NCBI GenBank assembly: GCA_030704615.1
Contig: CM060731.1
Coordinates: forward strand, 19,656,001 to 19,720,000
Length of the DNA stretch: 64,000 bases
Origin: Takakia lepidozioides
Taxonomy: Eukaryota; Streptophyta; Takakiopsida; Takakiales; Takakiaceae
Direction: 5' to 3'
A model generated the notes under the pieces. It searched no databases, was not told where the DNA came from, and saw nothing but the letters and a program-made list of their open reading frames with translations. Both the position numbers and the translations under genes were made by a program. Shown here piece by piece: positions 12,235 to 24,098 of this stretch. Positions within the stretch are counted from its first letter, which is position 1. Every line of letters starts with the position of its first letter.

Positions 12235-13989
12235 GAGTAGCAATAGGAATTCCAACAGCCATGCACTTTGTCTGTATGCCTAATAATGAAATATGTGCCG
12301 AGTGTTGAGTGGGACTGTAAGTTATGGAATGGGTGAAGGATTTGTGCAACTTTACACCTTTGTGGCACTCGACAGGAACCCATTTCATATTTATCCATGC
12401 TATGTCAAGCCAACTGTAGCCTTGCAGAAAAGTTAACCCTTAAAGGACGAGCTATTTTTTGGTGGGCCCACTAAAAAAGGGTGCATACCCTTATTGGGTG
12501 TAACTTCTTGCCCCCAATCATCCATGGAGATGGACCTTATACTTATGTGCATATCTACTAGATCCATGTCCTGTCAGAAATTTAGGCAAATTGACCGTTG
12601 CATTTGGGAGATTACAACAAACTAATATGCCCCAATTTGTAAATATATTCAAAAATTGCATGGAAAAAATTGTTTGACCACAAAATTGAAGTATCGAGTT
12701 GAATCTTTCTAGACAAAGGCCCTCCATAATATGATTATATGGCACCTAAACTACTGCCTCCCCAAAAAATCAGACCAAAATTCCAAAAATTCAGATAGGC
12801 TGCTTTGTATGTGAAATCTGGGGGGTAAATTATCTTGTTTTTGCTTCTTTCCCAAGTAAACCCATAAGGTGACATTTGTTTTCCAATTCCTCTGGTAAGT
12901 AAGTGCACAGGTGACATTTCATGATGCCTTGTCCAAATTTTTTGGCATTATGATAAATTTTCAGCCCTAGAATTTATCTTGTGCCTATTTGGCTGCCACG
13001 TCGGCGGGTCAACAGTGCTCTAACACTGGATTTCCTGAAACCCTGGCACTTTGCAAAATTCTAGGGAGCAGAGCTTTTATGATTTTTTGGCACTGTAAAT
13101 TCCCACATGTGATCCTCTCTGACATCTACAATTCATCTTCAAGGTTCACTTCCATCCACTATCATCCATGGGAACTGGAGCATGGCAAGTAATCTGACGC
13201 GACCTGAATCCGTTAGGGGTTAAAGGATAGGGCAAGTATGGTTGCTGCCTGGAGAAAGTAGACCCTACTCGCTTTGTAATTTTTTCTCTCTCCAGTAACA
13301 ACTACTATGATCTGGCAAAAGTCCAAAATATACTTCGGCAACAAAAATTATACAAAATGAAAGTGAAAAGGCAAATGGCTATTATTGCAAAATAACAATC
13401 TTACAAAACTAAATGCAAGCACCAGTAGAGTTACAAAACCTCCATTGTTATAGGAAAACAAAAAACTTCAATTTTCTCTGCACACCTTTGATTAAACAAA
13501 ACCAGTGTGTCTCTTGCTCCCTCTGCTGATCCTTGGACTCTCTCCTAGTGTGTATCTAAACATATGTCACAGTGGAAAAATGTTGTACGCAGCCAATGCG
13601 AACACAACAATCATAACTCAGTTCACAGTAACTACATATCCATAGAAGTACATTCTAAGCTTTGAATCTTATTGAGAGAAGCGCCCAGTTGTTTGGTTAC
13701 ACACATCATCAAACTTACAACACCTGATAGTTTGGATTATAGCCCAAAACAAAGTACACGTCCAGAATTGTGTAAAATAATCACCATGATGATTAAATAA
13801 ACAAATCATGCCAACCGAAGTTAGCGTAAATAAGAGCCTCTTCCCCAAGCGGGTACCGCCCCCTTTCGAGGAGGGTGGGCTCTATGAAGAAAAGACCAAC
13901 CGACCTATGAGCTGTGACTAGCTGGCTGCTTTCAATCCTACGTTTGTTGAGGATGAGAGCAATAGGTGATCTAATAGCTGAGAAGTGTA
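12235..13989. other. Intergenic, no supported gene
   Basis: Only short, featureless reading frames are present. The stretch near 13900-13990 may belong to a dispersed repeat that is interrupted by the element at 13999-14914. A weakly similar sequence is found near 35.64-35.82 kb. Confidence 0.5.
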
Positions 13990-13998
13990 GGGTGTGGA

Positions 13999-14914
13999 GG
14001 AGGTTGGGTAGCGCATGAGCATGCTCACGTGAGCACAAGGGCATATTTCCCAAATTCCCATGAAATTTCCTGGAAATTTCCACAGCGAGATGAAATTGAC
14101 GAAATTAACAATTATGCGAAACTAACACATAAAGAACAAGTAGCCCCTATACCTGATGAACATGTTACCCTATAGGCACGACCTTTCTCCATAAGCTCAA
14201 CTTTAGGTCTTTTCCCTTGCCCAAGAAAAAAAAAAAAAAACAAAACAAAACAAAACAAACACCATGTATTATTTCGCACTACGAAATTTCGCCTGAGAAA
14301 CAATCAGATTGTGGCCACAACCAAAAAAAAAAAAAACCATGGATAATTTTGCACTGCGAAATTCCGCCCAAGAAGCAATCAGATTATGGTTAAAAGGACG
14401 AATATGTCACTTTTAAAGCCCCCACCCATTCCTTTTGGATGTAGGATTTTTGGGTGATGGGATTTTTGGGTGCGCTTGCTTAGTTTGTTCCCATATCACC
14501 AAGTATTTTTCAGTGCGAATTTCACCACGGCTTAGTTTGTGCCCATATCATCAAATATTTCTCAGTGCGAAATTCACCGCTGCTTAGTTTGTGCCCATAT
14601 CACCAAGTATTTTTCAGTGCGAAATTTACCGTTGCTTAGTTTGTGCCCATATCACCAAGTATTTCTCAATGCAAAATTCACCGCCGCTACTACAGGTTTA
14701 GGGTTTTTGGCTACACTACTGAAGGTTTCGCCTAGCTGAGTTGGCACAATTGTACTGTACAAATGCATCAGTCCTCTATACCCGCTTATGGTTTTAGTCC
14801 GTTTTGAAAACATATAACTCCGATGACCGAGGTTTAAAAAACATAAAACTTCCATGACCGTGGGTTGTGCTCACGTGAGCATGCTCACGCTGTGCTCACA
14901 GGATACCAACCTCC
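13999..14914. mobile_element. Non-autonomous Mutator-like element, 916 bp, exact 9-bp target duplication
   Basis: The direct 9-bp flanks GGGTGTGGA occur at 13990-13998 and 14915-14923. The element starts GGAGGTTGG and ends CCAACCTCC. Further in, TGAGCATGCTCACGTGAGCA is found at the left (from 14017) and its exact reverse complement at the right (ending 14886). The TIR is itself made of palindromes (GAGCATGCTC, GCTCACGTGAGC). No transposase is present. The interior includes A-rich tracts and a 52-bp tandem array. The 9-bp duplication and TIR structure fit the Mutator superfamily. Confidence 0.8.
14479..14686. repeat. 52-bp tandem repeat, four copies, inside the Mutator-like element
   Basis: Units beginning CTTAGTTTGT start at 14479, 14531, 14583 and 14635, an exact 52-bp period. 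Each carries CCCATATCA followed by CAGTGCGAAATTCACC or a close variant. Substitutions between copies are few. Confidence 0.9.
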
Positions 14915-14923
14915 GGGTGTGGA

Positions 14924-17900
14924 GGAGTTTAATGGTGGTACAGGGTAATTCTAGGTTTCCTTTTAGGACATTAGGATTGTGGCTACGGCTGCCACCTTTG
15001 ACACTTAAAGTAATAATAGTTATTGGGGCGGTGTGCCAACCATGTTGGCGAAGGGCTAGGACCAATGGCTCATTATTTTTCTTGTGCATGTTTAGGATTG
15101 CTTGGTCTGGGTAGCGGTCATGGCAAAATGTGAATGGAATTATATGGATAGTGAAGGAGGGGCATGGGTCTGTCGGTGGTGTTGTTGAGGAGATAAGGAG
15201 TCCATGGACAAGTAAGATGTCATGGCAGAGACTCGCTAAGCACTGGCATAGGTGGGTGAAGCGCGTGTGTCATACACCTCACTTCGGTAAATCATCTTCA
15301 TGTCATAGTTACTCGTTTGGTATGTACGCCTAACTTCCAAATTGGCCGCCGAGCCAACTTGGAGCTTCGACTGCTCACCGAGACATAACGGTCATTCCTT
15401 TGCTCCCCACGCAACTCTCAACTACGCGGGCTTAGTGGAGATTCCCTTTGGTTGTAGGCAGTCCGGAATAGCTCCCCAGCTTTCCGGCTCACTTGCTTGC
15501 TTCACTAGCTTTTGATCATTTAACGAGCTTGCATTGTTCTCAGGGTCATTATTCCCTATATATACTTTTGTAGGTATCGGCGGGGGTCTCACAAACAGCC
15601 TTGGGGAGGTCAATATATGTATTTTTTCCATATCACGTACGTACAAAGGTATATTTATACTAGGCTATATTTTTAATTATATTTTCTTCCACCTTATCTT
15701 TAGGTAATATTGTAAAACCCTTTGTTTAATAACACCCTATTTTTTATAATTTGTTTTTACAACAGTTAATTAGACCTTATTTTAAATTCTCTTTTTAAAT
15801 AATTACAAAATTTCAAAGCATGTACACAGACAAGTTCATTCCATATATAAGTCAAATGCCGACCCAAGAAAAAGCTTAATTTTCATTAGCCACGAACTCA
15901 TTCAAAGCCACAACATCACTTGGATCTAAAGAGTACAAGTTCTGAGATGGTTCAAATGTCATAGTCACCGTTGAGATTATGGTCTCAACCTCAATCCATT
16001 GTGTATCACTGGAATCATATTGACCTTTACTTGATTTCATCCTGATGGATTAGAGCTCGATGAAATATCAGAAACTTCCCAAGCATGGATACATTATACA
16101 GTAGATAAAACCCTTTATTACATTAATTTTTTAAGTAAAACTCTGGATTTTTTGTGATTTTTTTATAAAAGAAAATGGGGTGAAAAGATATTTCCCTGCC
16201 ATATTTTTTTAAGTAAAAGTTTTCTAAATTTTACCTCAAAAAAATAAACTACACCTTATATTTGTTCTCACGTGGTTTTGAAAATACAGTGAGTGACCTC
16301 CCTAGGCAAACAGCCCAAGTTTTTTTTGGTGAATCGCCACCGTGAACCTTGATTCCTTATGATGAGTCGCGGTAAGTCTTGGCCCATCCACCATGCCCCA
16401 ATGGACCATGGTGAGCCCCAAGACTCCTCACGACTCCCACCACAAGGGCTCAACCCTACATTGAATTATATGTCACCCCCACTACTACTCCCTAAGCAGC
16501 TACGACCACCCCACTTGGAGCCCGGCCCACTGCAATCCGGTTGCGAGGCTCCACCTAGTGAGTACCTCCGCCTTCTTGAATGTCTTCAGCACTCGAGAGT
16601 CGTTCAACCCCCACTCCTATTGCCGGCGCCACTCCTACTAGAGGAACATCAAGGGAACAACCCTTCTTGTGTCCCGATCCCCTGCCCTCAATGCAGACTT
16701 GGGTTGTGACATACACCCCTACGAACAAGGAATCGATGTCATCATCGACTTGTAATTCTTTTTTCTGGAAACTAACTTCCAAGACGACTTGTACCGAATG
16801 AAGCACGCACAATCGCGCGTGCTTCTTCAAATCATTCCCTTGCTGAAAGTGATTATTGACCTCGCTCCAAGACCTAACTAAACCATGTTTCACAATACTA
16901 TCAATAAATTATTATTCATAGGTTCAATAACGATGTGTCGAGACGTGCATCTGGGATTTGATCGGTCTGACGTTTTCTCTACCTACACCTTATCTACGGC
17001 CCCACGTTCATTGCGGCTATTTAATGCCATAGATGGCCGCCGGCTTATCACAATGGCCTTAAGATGCGGCCACTTTCGTCGTCGACTATACTTCTCTTGC
17101 ATTATTAATTCAACATTGGATTTGCTGCTTCTCTGGTGCTTTGGATGTCACATTCCAGATCTCGAATCAGTTAGTTATTCGCAGTGGCCGCAATAACTTA
17201 TGGACCCCTTAATGTTCGAAGGATTTCAGACTCCTACCTGAATTTCTGCTCTAGAGGACACATAATAGCCACTAGAATACATGAAAAAGCATATCAAGGG
17301 TGACATGTGTCGATCCATGACACTCCAAACGCACATCTGTAATGTGAACACAGTGACCTCAGACTGTTTGACAATCCGTATAAGAGCCTGCCCTGTGCAC
17401 GCATGCCATTTTTTCCTTCTCAGTTGCTCTGGCTCGCTGATCTTCAGGACTGTCTGTCTTACGTTCATTCTTCCCTTTGTACTCCTATCAATATTGAGAG
17501 CCTCTCCACTTTATCTGGGTTTATCTTCTGTCTCTCGGCTCCTCTGTTCCCATCCACTATCCGCAAAGATCTTACCTACACACCCGACCATTTTATGTAC
17601 TTCGAATGATCACTCGCACTACAGCTGTTTCGTTCATCCATGTTTTTATTCATTCATCCATTTTCTGTGTTGTCATCCAAAACTCATTTACCATTATTTA
17701 TCCGTCCTTCATTTCATCCATCTAAACCACGCGCGAACGCCCGTCGATTTAGTTATATTTCTGTTATGGAGTCGTAGACAATGTTGTACATTCGGGCCGT
17801 AGCTTTAGCAGATCCTTTTATTTTCTACAAATTTTTATTTCGACCAATAAAGACCTACATTCTACATTCTAGTACATAATCCGAGAGTTCGAGTTCTATT

Positions 17901-18200
17901 TTCAATTCATAAATCATTATAACCCTAAACGCGGGCGATCGCACGAGGTTCTTTTTCATCTTCTTCTTCAGTTTTTCTAAACAAACTTCAGTAACTTATT
18001 GTTTCACTCTTTCTTAGTGTCCATCGATATAGTGCCAAATCATTAATCACCAGCATCTCTACTGTAGGATATACGCGCAATTGCGCGAGGTTTGTGGAAA
18101 AGTCGTCGTTCCAAACTGGTCAAAAAAATTTCCTCACTCTTCAGGGCTCGAACTCTATCGTCGCAACAGCAGAATGTCTCAGGCTACGCCACAGTCAGAT
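14924..18200. other. Intergenic, no supported gene
   Basis: Several reading frames of 60-170 codons occur (the longest at 17281-17802), but they are compositionally biased, lack recognisable motifs and look like chance. An AATAAA is present near 17846. The last few hundred bases may be the diverged leader of the gypsy element, but no matching 5' LTR or tRNA primer site was found. Confidence 0.45.
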
Positions 18201-18376
18201 TGGGCAGACAAAGCCCAAGAGGTTGTTATCTAGCAACCAAAGGATTTGTCTCCTACCTCCAAGCCTGATGTACCCAAGGTTGCAGTTACTGAGGACAATT
18301 GGGAACCAGATGTTGGACCTACAGTCACCGGAGGAGAGAGACGGAGGATCCAGCGATTTCTAAGGGCTTATAGAAA

Positions 18377-19440
18377 TTGCTTTGCCTTCGGTTTGAAGGA
18401 TTTGGGGAGTTGAAGGGTCAGGAGATTCGTATTTATTTGGCAAGTGACACGCCAATCTTTCGAAGGCCCTACCGGTATAGTGACATGGAGAGGTCATTGA
18501 TCCAGTCACGGACTATGGAGTTGTTCGAAGCTGGATTGGTGGAGTTGTCAGGCGGGGAGTATGCCTCGGCAACGGTGATGCCAGCTAAGAAGGATATCTA
18601 TGGAAATTCCACAGAAAGAAGGATGTGTGGGGACTATCGTCCTGTGAACCGTCAGACTAAGTCCGATAGATATGTCATGCCAACTCCAGAGGAGATCTTT
18701 GATGCCATTGGACATGCTAAAGTGTTTAGCACATTGGATTTGCGATCCGGTTACCACCAGTTGCCAATCAAAGAGGCTGACAAGCAAAAGACGACATTCT
18801 GGGGGATTGACCAACATGGGAAGGATTGCTTGTACCAATGGCGGTTCTTACCGTTTGGGCTGAAGAATGCTCCTGCAGAGTTTCAGAGGGTCATGGATAG
18901 GATTCTCGCGGGGCTAGACTTCGCCCGGTGCTACATTGATGACATCATCGTCTTTAGTGCTACGGTTGAGGAGCATGAGAGACACCTTCAGGTGGTGTTT
19001 GAGCGCTTGAGAGCGCATGGGTTGAAATTGCACCCTGGGAAGTGCAAGTTCTTCCACAACCAGATTGAGTATCTGGGCCACATGATATACCCTGGAGGAT
19101 TGGGTGTTCAAAAGACGAAGGTGGAGGCCATTGCACGCATTCCACGCCCCATAGATGTTAGCAGAGTTCGTGCTTTCATGGGGTTGACAAACTATTATCG
19201 ACGGTTTGTCAAGGGATTTAGTAGCATTGCAAAGGCTCTTACCAAGTTGACCAAGGTGGGTCAGGAGTGGCAGTGGGAGGAGGAATAGGAGGAAGCCTTT
19301 GAGGAACTCAAGGCTCGATTGACTTCTGCACCTATTCTGAGGCGGCCTATTCGGGGGCAGCCTTTCCAGCTACATACGGATTGGAGTATGCTGGGAATTG
19401 GAGCAGTGCTCACACAGGTGGGGATGACGAGGGAAGAGGG
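18377..19440 (+). pseudogene. Gypsy reverse transcriptase and RNase H (broken)
   Basis: RT hallmarks are visible: STLDLRSGYHQ, FLPFGLKNAPAEFQ and the catalytic YIDD (18932-18943), then YLGHMI and FMGLTNYYRRF, all typical of Ty3/gypsy. An in-frame TAG at 19286-19288 separates RT from RNase H, which continues with FEELKARLTSAPIL and HTDWSMLGIGAVL to about 19446 before another frame break. The protein begins upstream of 18377 in a different frame (from about 18280), so there is an indel near 18410. Nothing from gag or protease was recognised. Confidence 0.9.
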
Positions 19441-19459
19441 TTCGTAGTGGCAATGCCAG

Positions 19460-20444
19460 CCGTTCGAACAATGATGCCGAGACGAAGTATAGCTCATATG
19501 AAGGGGAATGTCTAGCTGCGGTATGGGCAGTGACACATTTCAGATGCTACCTCTGTGGCAACCTCTTCACCCTTGTCACGGATCACCAACCATTGAAGTG
19601 GTTGATGGAGTCAGACAAGCTTAAAGGGAAGCTTGCACGGTGGATACTTATGCTTCAAGAGTACGACTTCCAGGTGGTGCATCGAGCCGGTATAGTCAAT
19701 CGGGATGCAGATGGGTTGAGTCGTAATCCATGCACGAGTGAGCATGATGATACTGGAGCTCGGTGGCATGGTGAGACGGATGAGGAGATGGTGCCAGGAT
19801 GGCACGCATTTGCCTTTTTGTGCATCCTAGCAATGGGAGCTCAAGCTGGTCTATCCCATAGCATTGGTCAAGTAGACAGTGTGCCTGACGATCCGGAGAT
19901 CAGTGAGGAGCTTGGTGGTGCTAAGGATGTGCACGAAGATGCAGCAGTGTTGGCCTACCTTCGTACAGGAGAGACAACAGTCAGTGTGACTGCTAAGGAG
20001 AGAGATCGGATCCTACAACGAGCCAAGAGGTTCAAGTGGGAAGGGACTCACCTACTTCGGGTATGGGAGGATGGACGTGTGAAAATTGTGCCTCATCCAA
20101 CACAACGAGCGCGATTGGTACGCCATGCCCATGAGGAATTGAGACATTTTGGGGTGCGGCGCACTCATAGTTTGCTGCAAGGGCAGTATTGGTGGCGGGG
20201 CATACACACGGATGTGCAACAGTTAGTGGCAAGGTGCATGGTGTGTGATAGAGTGCGGGCTTCTTTCAACGCCCCTACTCCACAATTGCATCCTTTACCC
20301 ATTATGGGTTTGGGTTATCGTTGGAGTCTTGACTTCGTAGGCCCATTGCCACTGACGATTCGCCATAACAAGTATGTGCTGGTGATGGTGGAACATTTCT
20401 CCAACATGACAAGGCAAGTGAGGGGGCTGCGTATGCATTCTTAG
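19460..20444 (+). pseudogene. Gypsy RNase H end, zinc finger and start of integrase
   Basis: The frame opens with the RNase H tail (YEGECLAAVWAVTHFR, then TDHQPLKWLM and NRDADGLSR). A linker and an integrase HHCC zinc finger follow (HAHEELRHFGVRR, then CMVC), then the first catalytic Asp in WSLDFVGPLP. It stops at 20442-20444, after a small deletion and frame change that removes the stretch normally found after the HFS motif. The next segment resumes in another frame. Confidence 0.85.
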
Positions 20445-21354
20445 ATCGAGTGCTTAGCCAATTTGGTGCTCCAGCCGAGGTACTCACGGATCAGGGGAGA
20501 GAATTTTTGGGGGAGTTTCAGGCTTTGTGTGAGCAAGCCTTGATAGATCACCGCACTACTTATCGGGATCATCCCGAGGCTGATAGCTTGGCGGAGAGAG
20601 TGGTTCAGACAGTCAAGAGAGGTTTGCGTAAGTACGGTTTGCAGAAAGGACACCTAGGAGATTGGGACCTTCAACTGCCTTGGCTAGCTATGGGCTATAG
20701 GTTCAGCAAACAAGCTTCACTTGCCTCCTTCTCACCTTACTTTCTTCTCTTCGGCCGAGAGCCGGATTTGCCTGCATCTATTCGTAGGGAGGCTGCAATA
20801 GTTCTCAACCTTGATGATCCGGATGTGTGGATACAAGCATGTGCCCAGCGGGCAGAGTTATTCAAGAGAGTCATGCCTATGGCTTTTGAGAACCTTGCTA
20901 TTGCCCAACGCCGAGACACATTGAGGTACGCCACTATACGTGGAGGGGGATATCGGCCAAGTGTTCGGCGTTTCCACCCTGGGGACTATGTGTATCTACA
21001 GCAGACAGCGCCTACGACCTTGGATGTCACAGCATGATGTGTGATTCTAAGGGTCAGGGAGGTGTTGCCTTCAGGAGTGTTGATTCTGGAAGGTCGAGAC
21101 GGCATGGTATTGAAGGACCATGTGCGCAATTGTGCGCCATGTCACCTTCCATATGTGGATGAGATGATAGATCCCAACCTTGCAGTGGTACCTGCAGGGT
21201 TATGTTGCATGCTATGTGGGCATGCTGGTGGCGCCGCAACCATGTTGGTGTGTGACAAATGCTCAAGGGGTGACACATGGGATGCTTGACACCGCCACTT
21301 GAGGAGGTTCCTATCGGAAAATGGTTGTGTCCACGATGCCTTGGACAGAGGTAG
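20415..21354 (+). pseudogene. Gypsy integrase core, C-terminal domain and PHD-type finger
   Basis: The integrase continues with the second catalytic Asp (LTDQGREF) and the catalytic Glu (ADSLAERV), followed by a GPY/F-like C-terminal region. A TGA stop lies at 21035-21037. After it, in the same frame, come LRVREVLPSGVL and a cysteine cluster (codons 21206-21208, 21215-21217, 21251-21253, 21260-21262). After a one-base frame change, H (21274-21276), C (21283-21285), W (21322-21324) and two final Cys (21328-21330, 21337-21339) follow, with TPPLEEVPIGKWLCPRC between. This is the C4HC3 order and the TPPL-VP-G-W-C signature of a PHD finger. The position normally taken by Trp before the His is a TGA. 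Confidence 0.8.
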
Positions 21355-21698
21355 TGGGCATGACAATGGTGAGGCGGACAAGTGATCCAAGGTCTAGCTA
21401 GTGGGGCTTCAATGCCATGGATACTCAACTGAAGATCATGGATTGCATGAAGGCGACTAACGATAGGGCTACGTTTGCACCCGGCCTCTTGATCTATCGA
21501 CTTCAGGTGTTGGGACTTGTGCAATTGAAGACCAAGCGATGATCTTATTGAGATGGATACTTGTCAGCTATCCGGTGTTAGAGGGACCTAATCACCAGCT
21601 AGGGGGGCGATTGCGGCATAGCTGTCTAGGATTGTGTGCTTAGAATGTATGATGAACAACGATGTATGTTGTGGCACGATGCTTAGGTGCACGACAGC

Positions 21699-22344
21699 TG
21701 TCATGGTTTTAGTCATGGTTAACTAGAATTACCTACTTCTAGTTAACTAGGACATTTTGGATATTTATATTTGTATTTTGTGTGTTGGGACTTCATTTGG
21801 TCTCACATGCCAAGTGAGGTATCAAACCACACTTGGGACATGGGGATGGGTTTTCCCCTTGTGAGTGTTGAGGAGGGCTCATCTTCTTGTAGTTGAGTCT
21901 CCATGAGCCTCTCCCACCTCCATAGCTCTAGGTATTGAGTGGGAGTGTGGTGAGGGCTCTGTAGGGTGGATTCCTTCAGCAAAGGTGCCCTTGGCTTGAC
22001 TTAGTTTATGTGATTGAGTGGATTCATGAGTGGAGTGTTTCCCTTGTGTTCACTTGCCCTTGGCTGAAGGAATCCACCCTACAAAGCCCTCACCACACTC
22101 CCACTCAATACCTAGAGCTATGGAGGTGGGAGAGGCTCATGGAGGCTCATCTACAAGAAGATGAGCCCTCCTCAACACTCACAAGGGGAAAACCCATCCC
22201 CATGTCCTAAGTGAGGTTTGACACCTCACTTGGCATGTGAGACCAAATGAAGTCCCAACAAACAAAATACAAATATAAATATCCAAAATGTCCTAGTTAA
22301 CTAGAAGTAGGTAATTCTAGTTAACCATGACTAAAACCATGACA
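21699..22344. repeat. Large inverted repeat: 282-bp arms, 82-bp loop
   Basis: Arms 21699-21980 and 22063-22344 are reverse complements with only a few mismatches and small gaps (for example near 21824-21840 and 22205-22225). The outer ends read TGTCATGG and CCATGACA, beginning TG and ending CA. It lies directly after the gypsy 3' end. It could be two head-to-head LTR fragments or a foldback element. A transcript across it would form a long hairpin RNA. No convincing target duplication was found. Confidence 0.92.
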
Positions 22345-24098
22345 AACTCTAAGAGAGGTGTGGGAAGTGTTGAGTGTGAGTGTGCGATAAAGCTTGTTCA
22401 ATGTTTTGGGGCTTTTGCTGGGGAAGTCTGGTGTGTAACATTGTAGCAATCTAGAGTTAGGGCAACGGTTGTTGTAGCGGTCTACATATTTCTAGGGCAA
22501 AGGTTGTTGTAGGGGATATAAGTCATATGTTGGTTTTAACTGGGACTTTTTCAAAAGCGACGATAGCTTGTTAAGTGTTATATTTCCAATGTATGGTCCT
22601 AGTGATCCATAGACATGGGCCATGTTTGAGTGAATCTATATGTGGGGAGATGTATGTAGGATATCTCTGTCTGGGTTGCACTCCATAATAGTGAGATGTA
22701 GGTTTGGTAAATTTCTTGGTGGGTGGATGAAGCACTCATCTGTTTGCTATGGTTCTGTAGTATGTTGTTGGTGGGTGTGGGTTAGGGTAGGTTGTATCGC
22801 TGCAGCGGTGGTAGTCAGTTATTAGTTGGATGTTATGTCCAGGTCATAGTCTTCATGACAATCAAAGAGGTTGTCGTCTAAAGTACCCAAATACGGTTTG
22901 TATCAAGGCAATCTTTCTATTTACAGTGGTATAGGGTGGGGGTGCATGAGGATATACATGTATATATGTTTTTCAAGAAATGCCTTGGATTTCTTTGAGT
23001 TTATAAGCTTTGGGTGTATTGGTTTCTGTTGAGGGCATAGAGTTTGTGGGCACAATGGTGGTGTCTGCGGTTGTTCCTTCAGAGTGAGTGGGGCTTATCA
23101 AGTCATGCAGACTTATAAGCTTGGTGCCAGATCCATCTGTAAGATCGTATAGACATTGTATTTCATAAAGAATTTGAAGGTGTGTTTTTGCTATATTTTA
23201 CAGAACAGGGGACAGAGGGGTGTTTTGTTTGCGGCTGATATTGTTTGGATCAAAGATGGTTTGTTATGGGCTAGTATAGAGCCGCTTCTAGTGATGAGGT
23301 ATGAAGCATGTGGGTAGTGTGTATTGATGGTAATGTGCATATATTGAAGTATAAGAGAGTGGAGACTGTGTGCAAGCAAAGGGATTGATCGCATGCAAAT
23401 GTGTTAGGCCTTCATATTTAGAAGCAATATATAGGTGCAGGTTTACAATAGCTTTGACGAGGCGTACAGTTGAACTGTAGCCAATAAGATCCATTTGGAA
23501 ATCAGATGCTACAAAATTGGTCACTGCGGGAATCTGAAAATTGCCAAACACCCCAATCACTAACCACCATGGTTGACCCAGTTTGAGCTCGAGCACTGAT
23601 TTAATGGTGGCCCCTCAAATCCTGCCAATGTATTACTTAACCCAGTGCCTATTCAACATCGTACCACCACGCTCAAAAAGATGAGAAAAAATCTGGACTT
23701 TTTGCATCAAAAGGCATTCGCAATAGTAACGTTTATTTATATACTTCCAATCATTCTGAAAGCTTAGGAAATGAATAAAAGGCACAGGCTTCCACACACC
23801 CCCACCCCCGACCATACCAGTAAAGAACACCAGAAATGTAATTAAACATGTAGGATTATAAGCTGGTAGTTACACATTCTGTGGCAACGTGCAACAATAT
23901 ACACCAGATATTGACAAAGACACTTGACCACTCGCTCGAGCTTCTACTTACCAAATATGTTCAGGAACCAGATTCTTCACTGAATAATAGATAAAATTGA
24001 AGCAGATGACTAGTTTGAGCTAGAAACCAAATAACATCAGAGAGAGAGATTACACTACATATCAAGTGAACCAACAGACCTGCTTAATATGATCTCTC
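22345..24098. other. Intergenic, no supported gene
   Basis: No recognisable gene. The first ~100 bp may be the remainder of the retrotransposon LTR interrupted by the inverted repeat. A motif like GGTGTGGGAAGTGTTGAGTG (near 22358) recurs near 43618, hinting at a dispersed repeat. Confidence 0.45.

Larger units (their letters stand above)
18240..21698 (+). mobile_element. Degenerate Ty3/gypsy retrotransposon (pol region, 5'-truncated)
   Basis: Pol reads in the order reverse transcriptase, RNase H, zinc-binding HHCC, integrase core, then a C-terminal region with a PHD-type finger; this RT-RH-IN order is that of Ty3/gypsy. Gag and protease were not found upstream and no 5' LTR was detected. A purine tract AGGGGGG (21601-21607) followed by TTGCGGCATAGCTGTC is a plausible polypurine tract and 3' LTR start near 21612. 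The copy is inactive: frame changes near 18410, 19440, 20410-20440 and 21270, and stops at 19286-19288, 21035-21037 and 21271-21273. Immediately downstream the possible LTR is interrupted by a large inverted repeat. Confidence 0.9.

Noticed and set aside
16359-16893. Overlapping frames on both strands, Pro/Leu-rich
   Set aside because: Low-complexity content, no motif in any phase.
17281-17802. Open frame of 173 codons on the plus strand
   Set aside because: Cys/Ser/Leu-rich composition from a pyrimidine-rich stretch, no motif, no splice context; judged chance.
17700-18240. 5' LTR of the gypsy element
   Set aside because: No match to the putative 3' LTR start (TGCGGCATAGCTG) and no tRNA primer-binding site seen; the element is treated as 5'-truncated.
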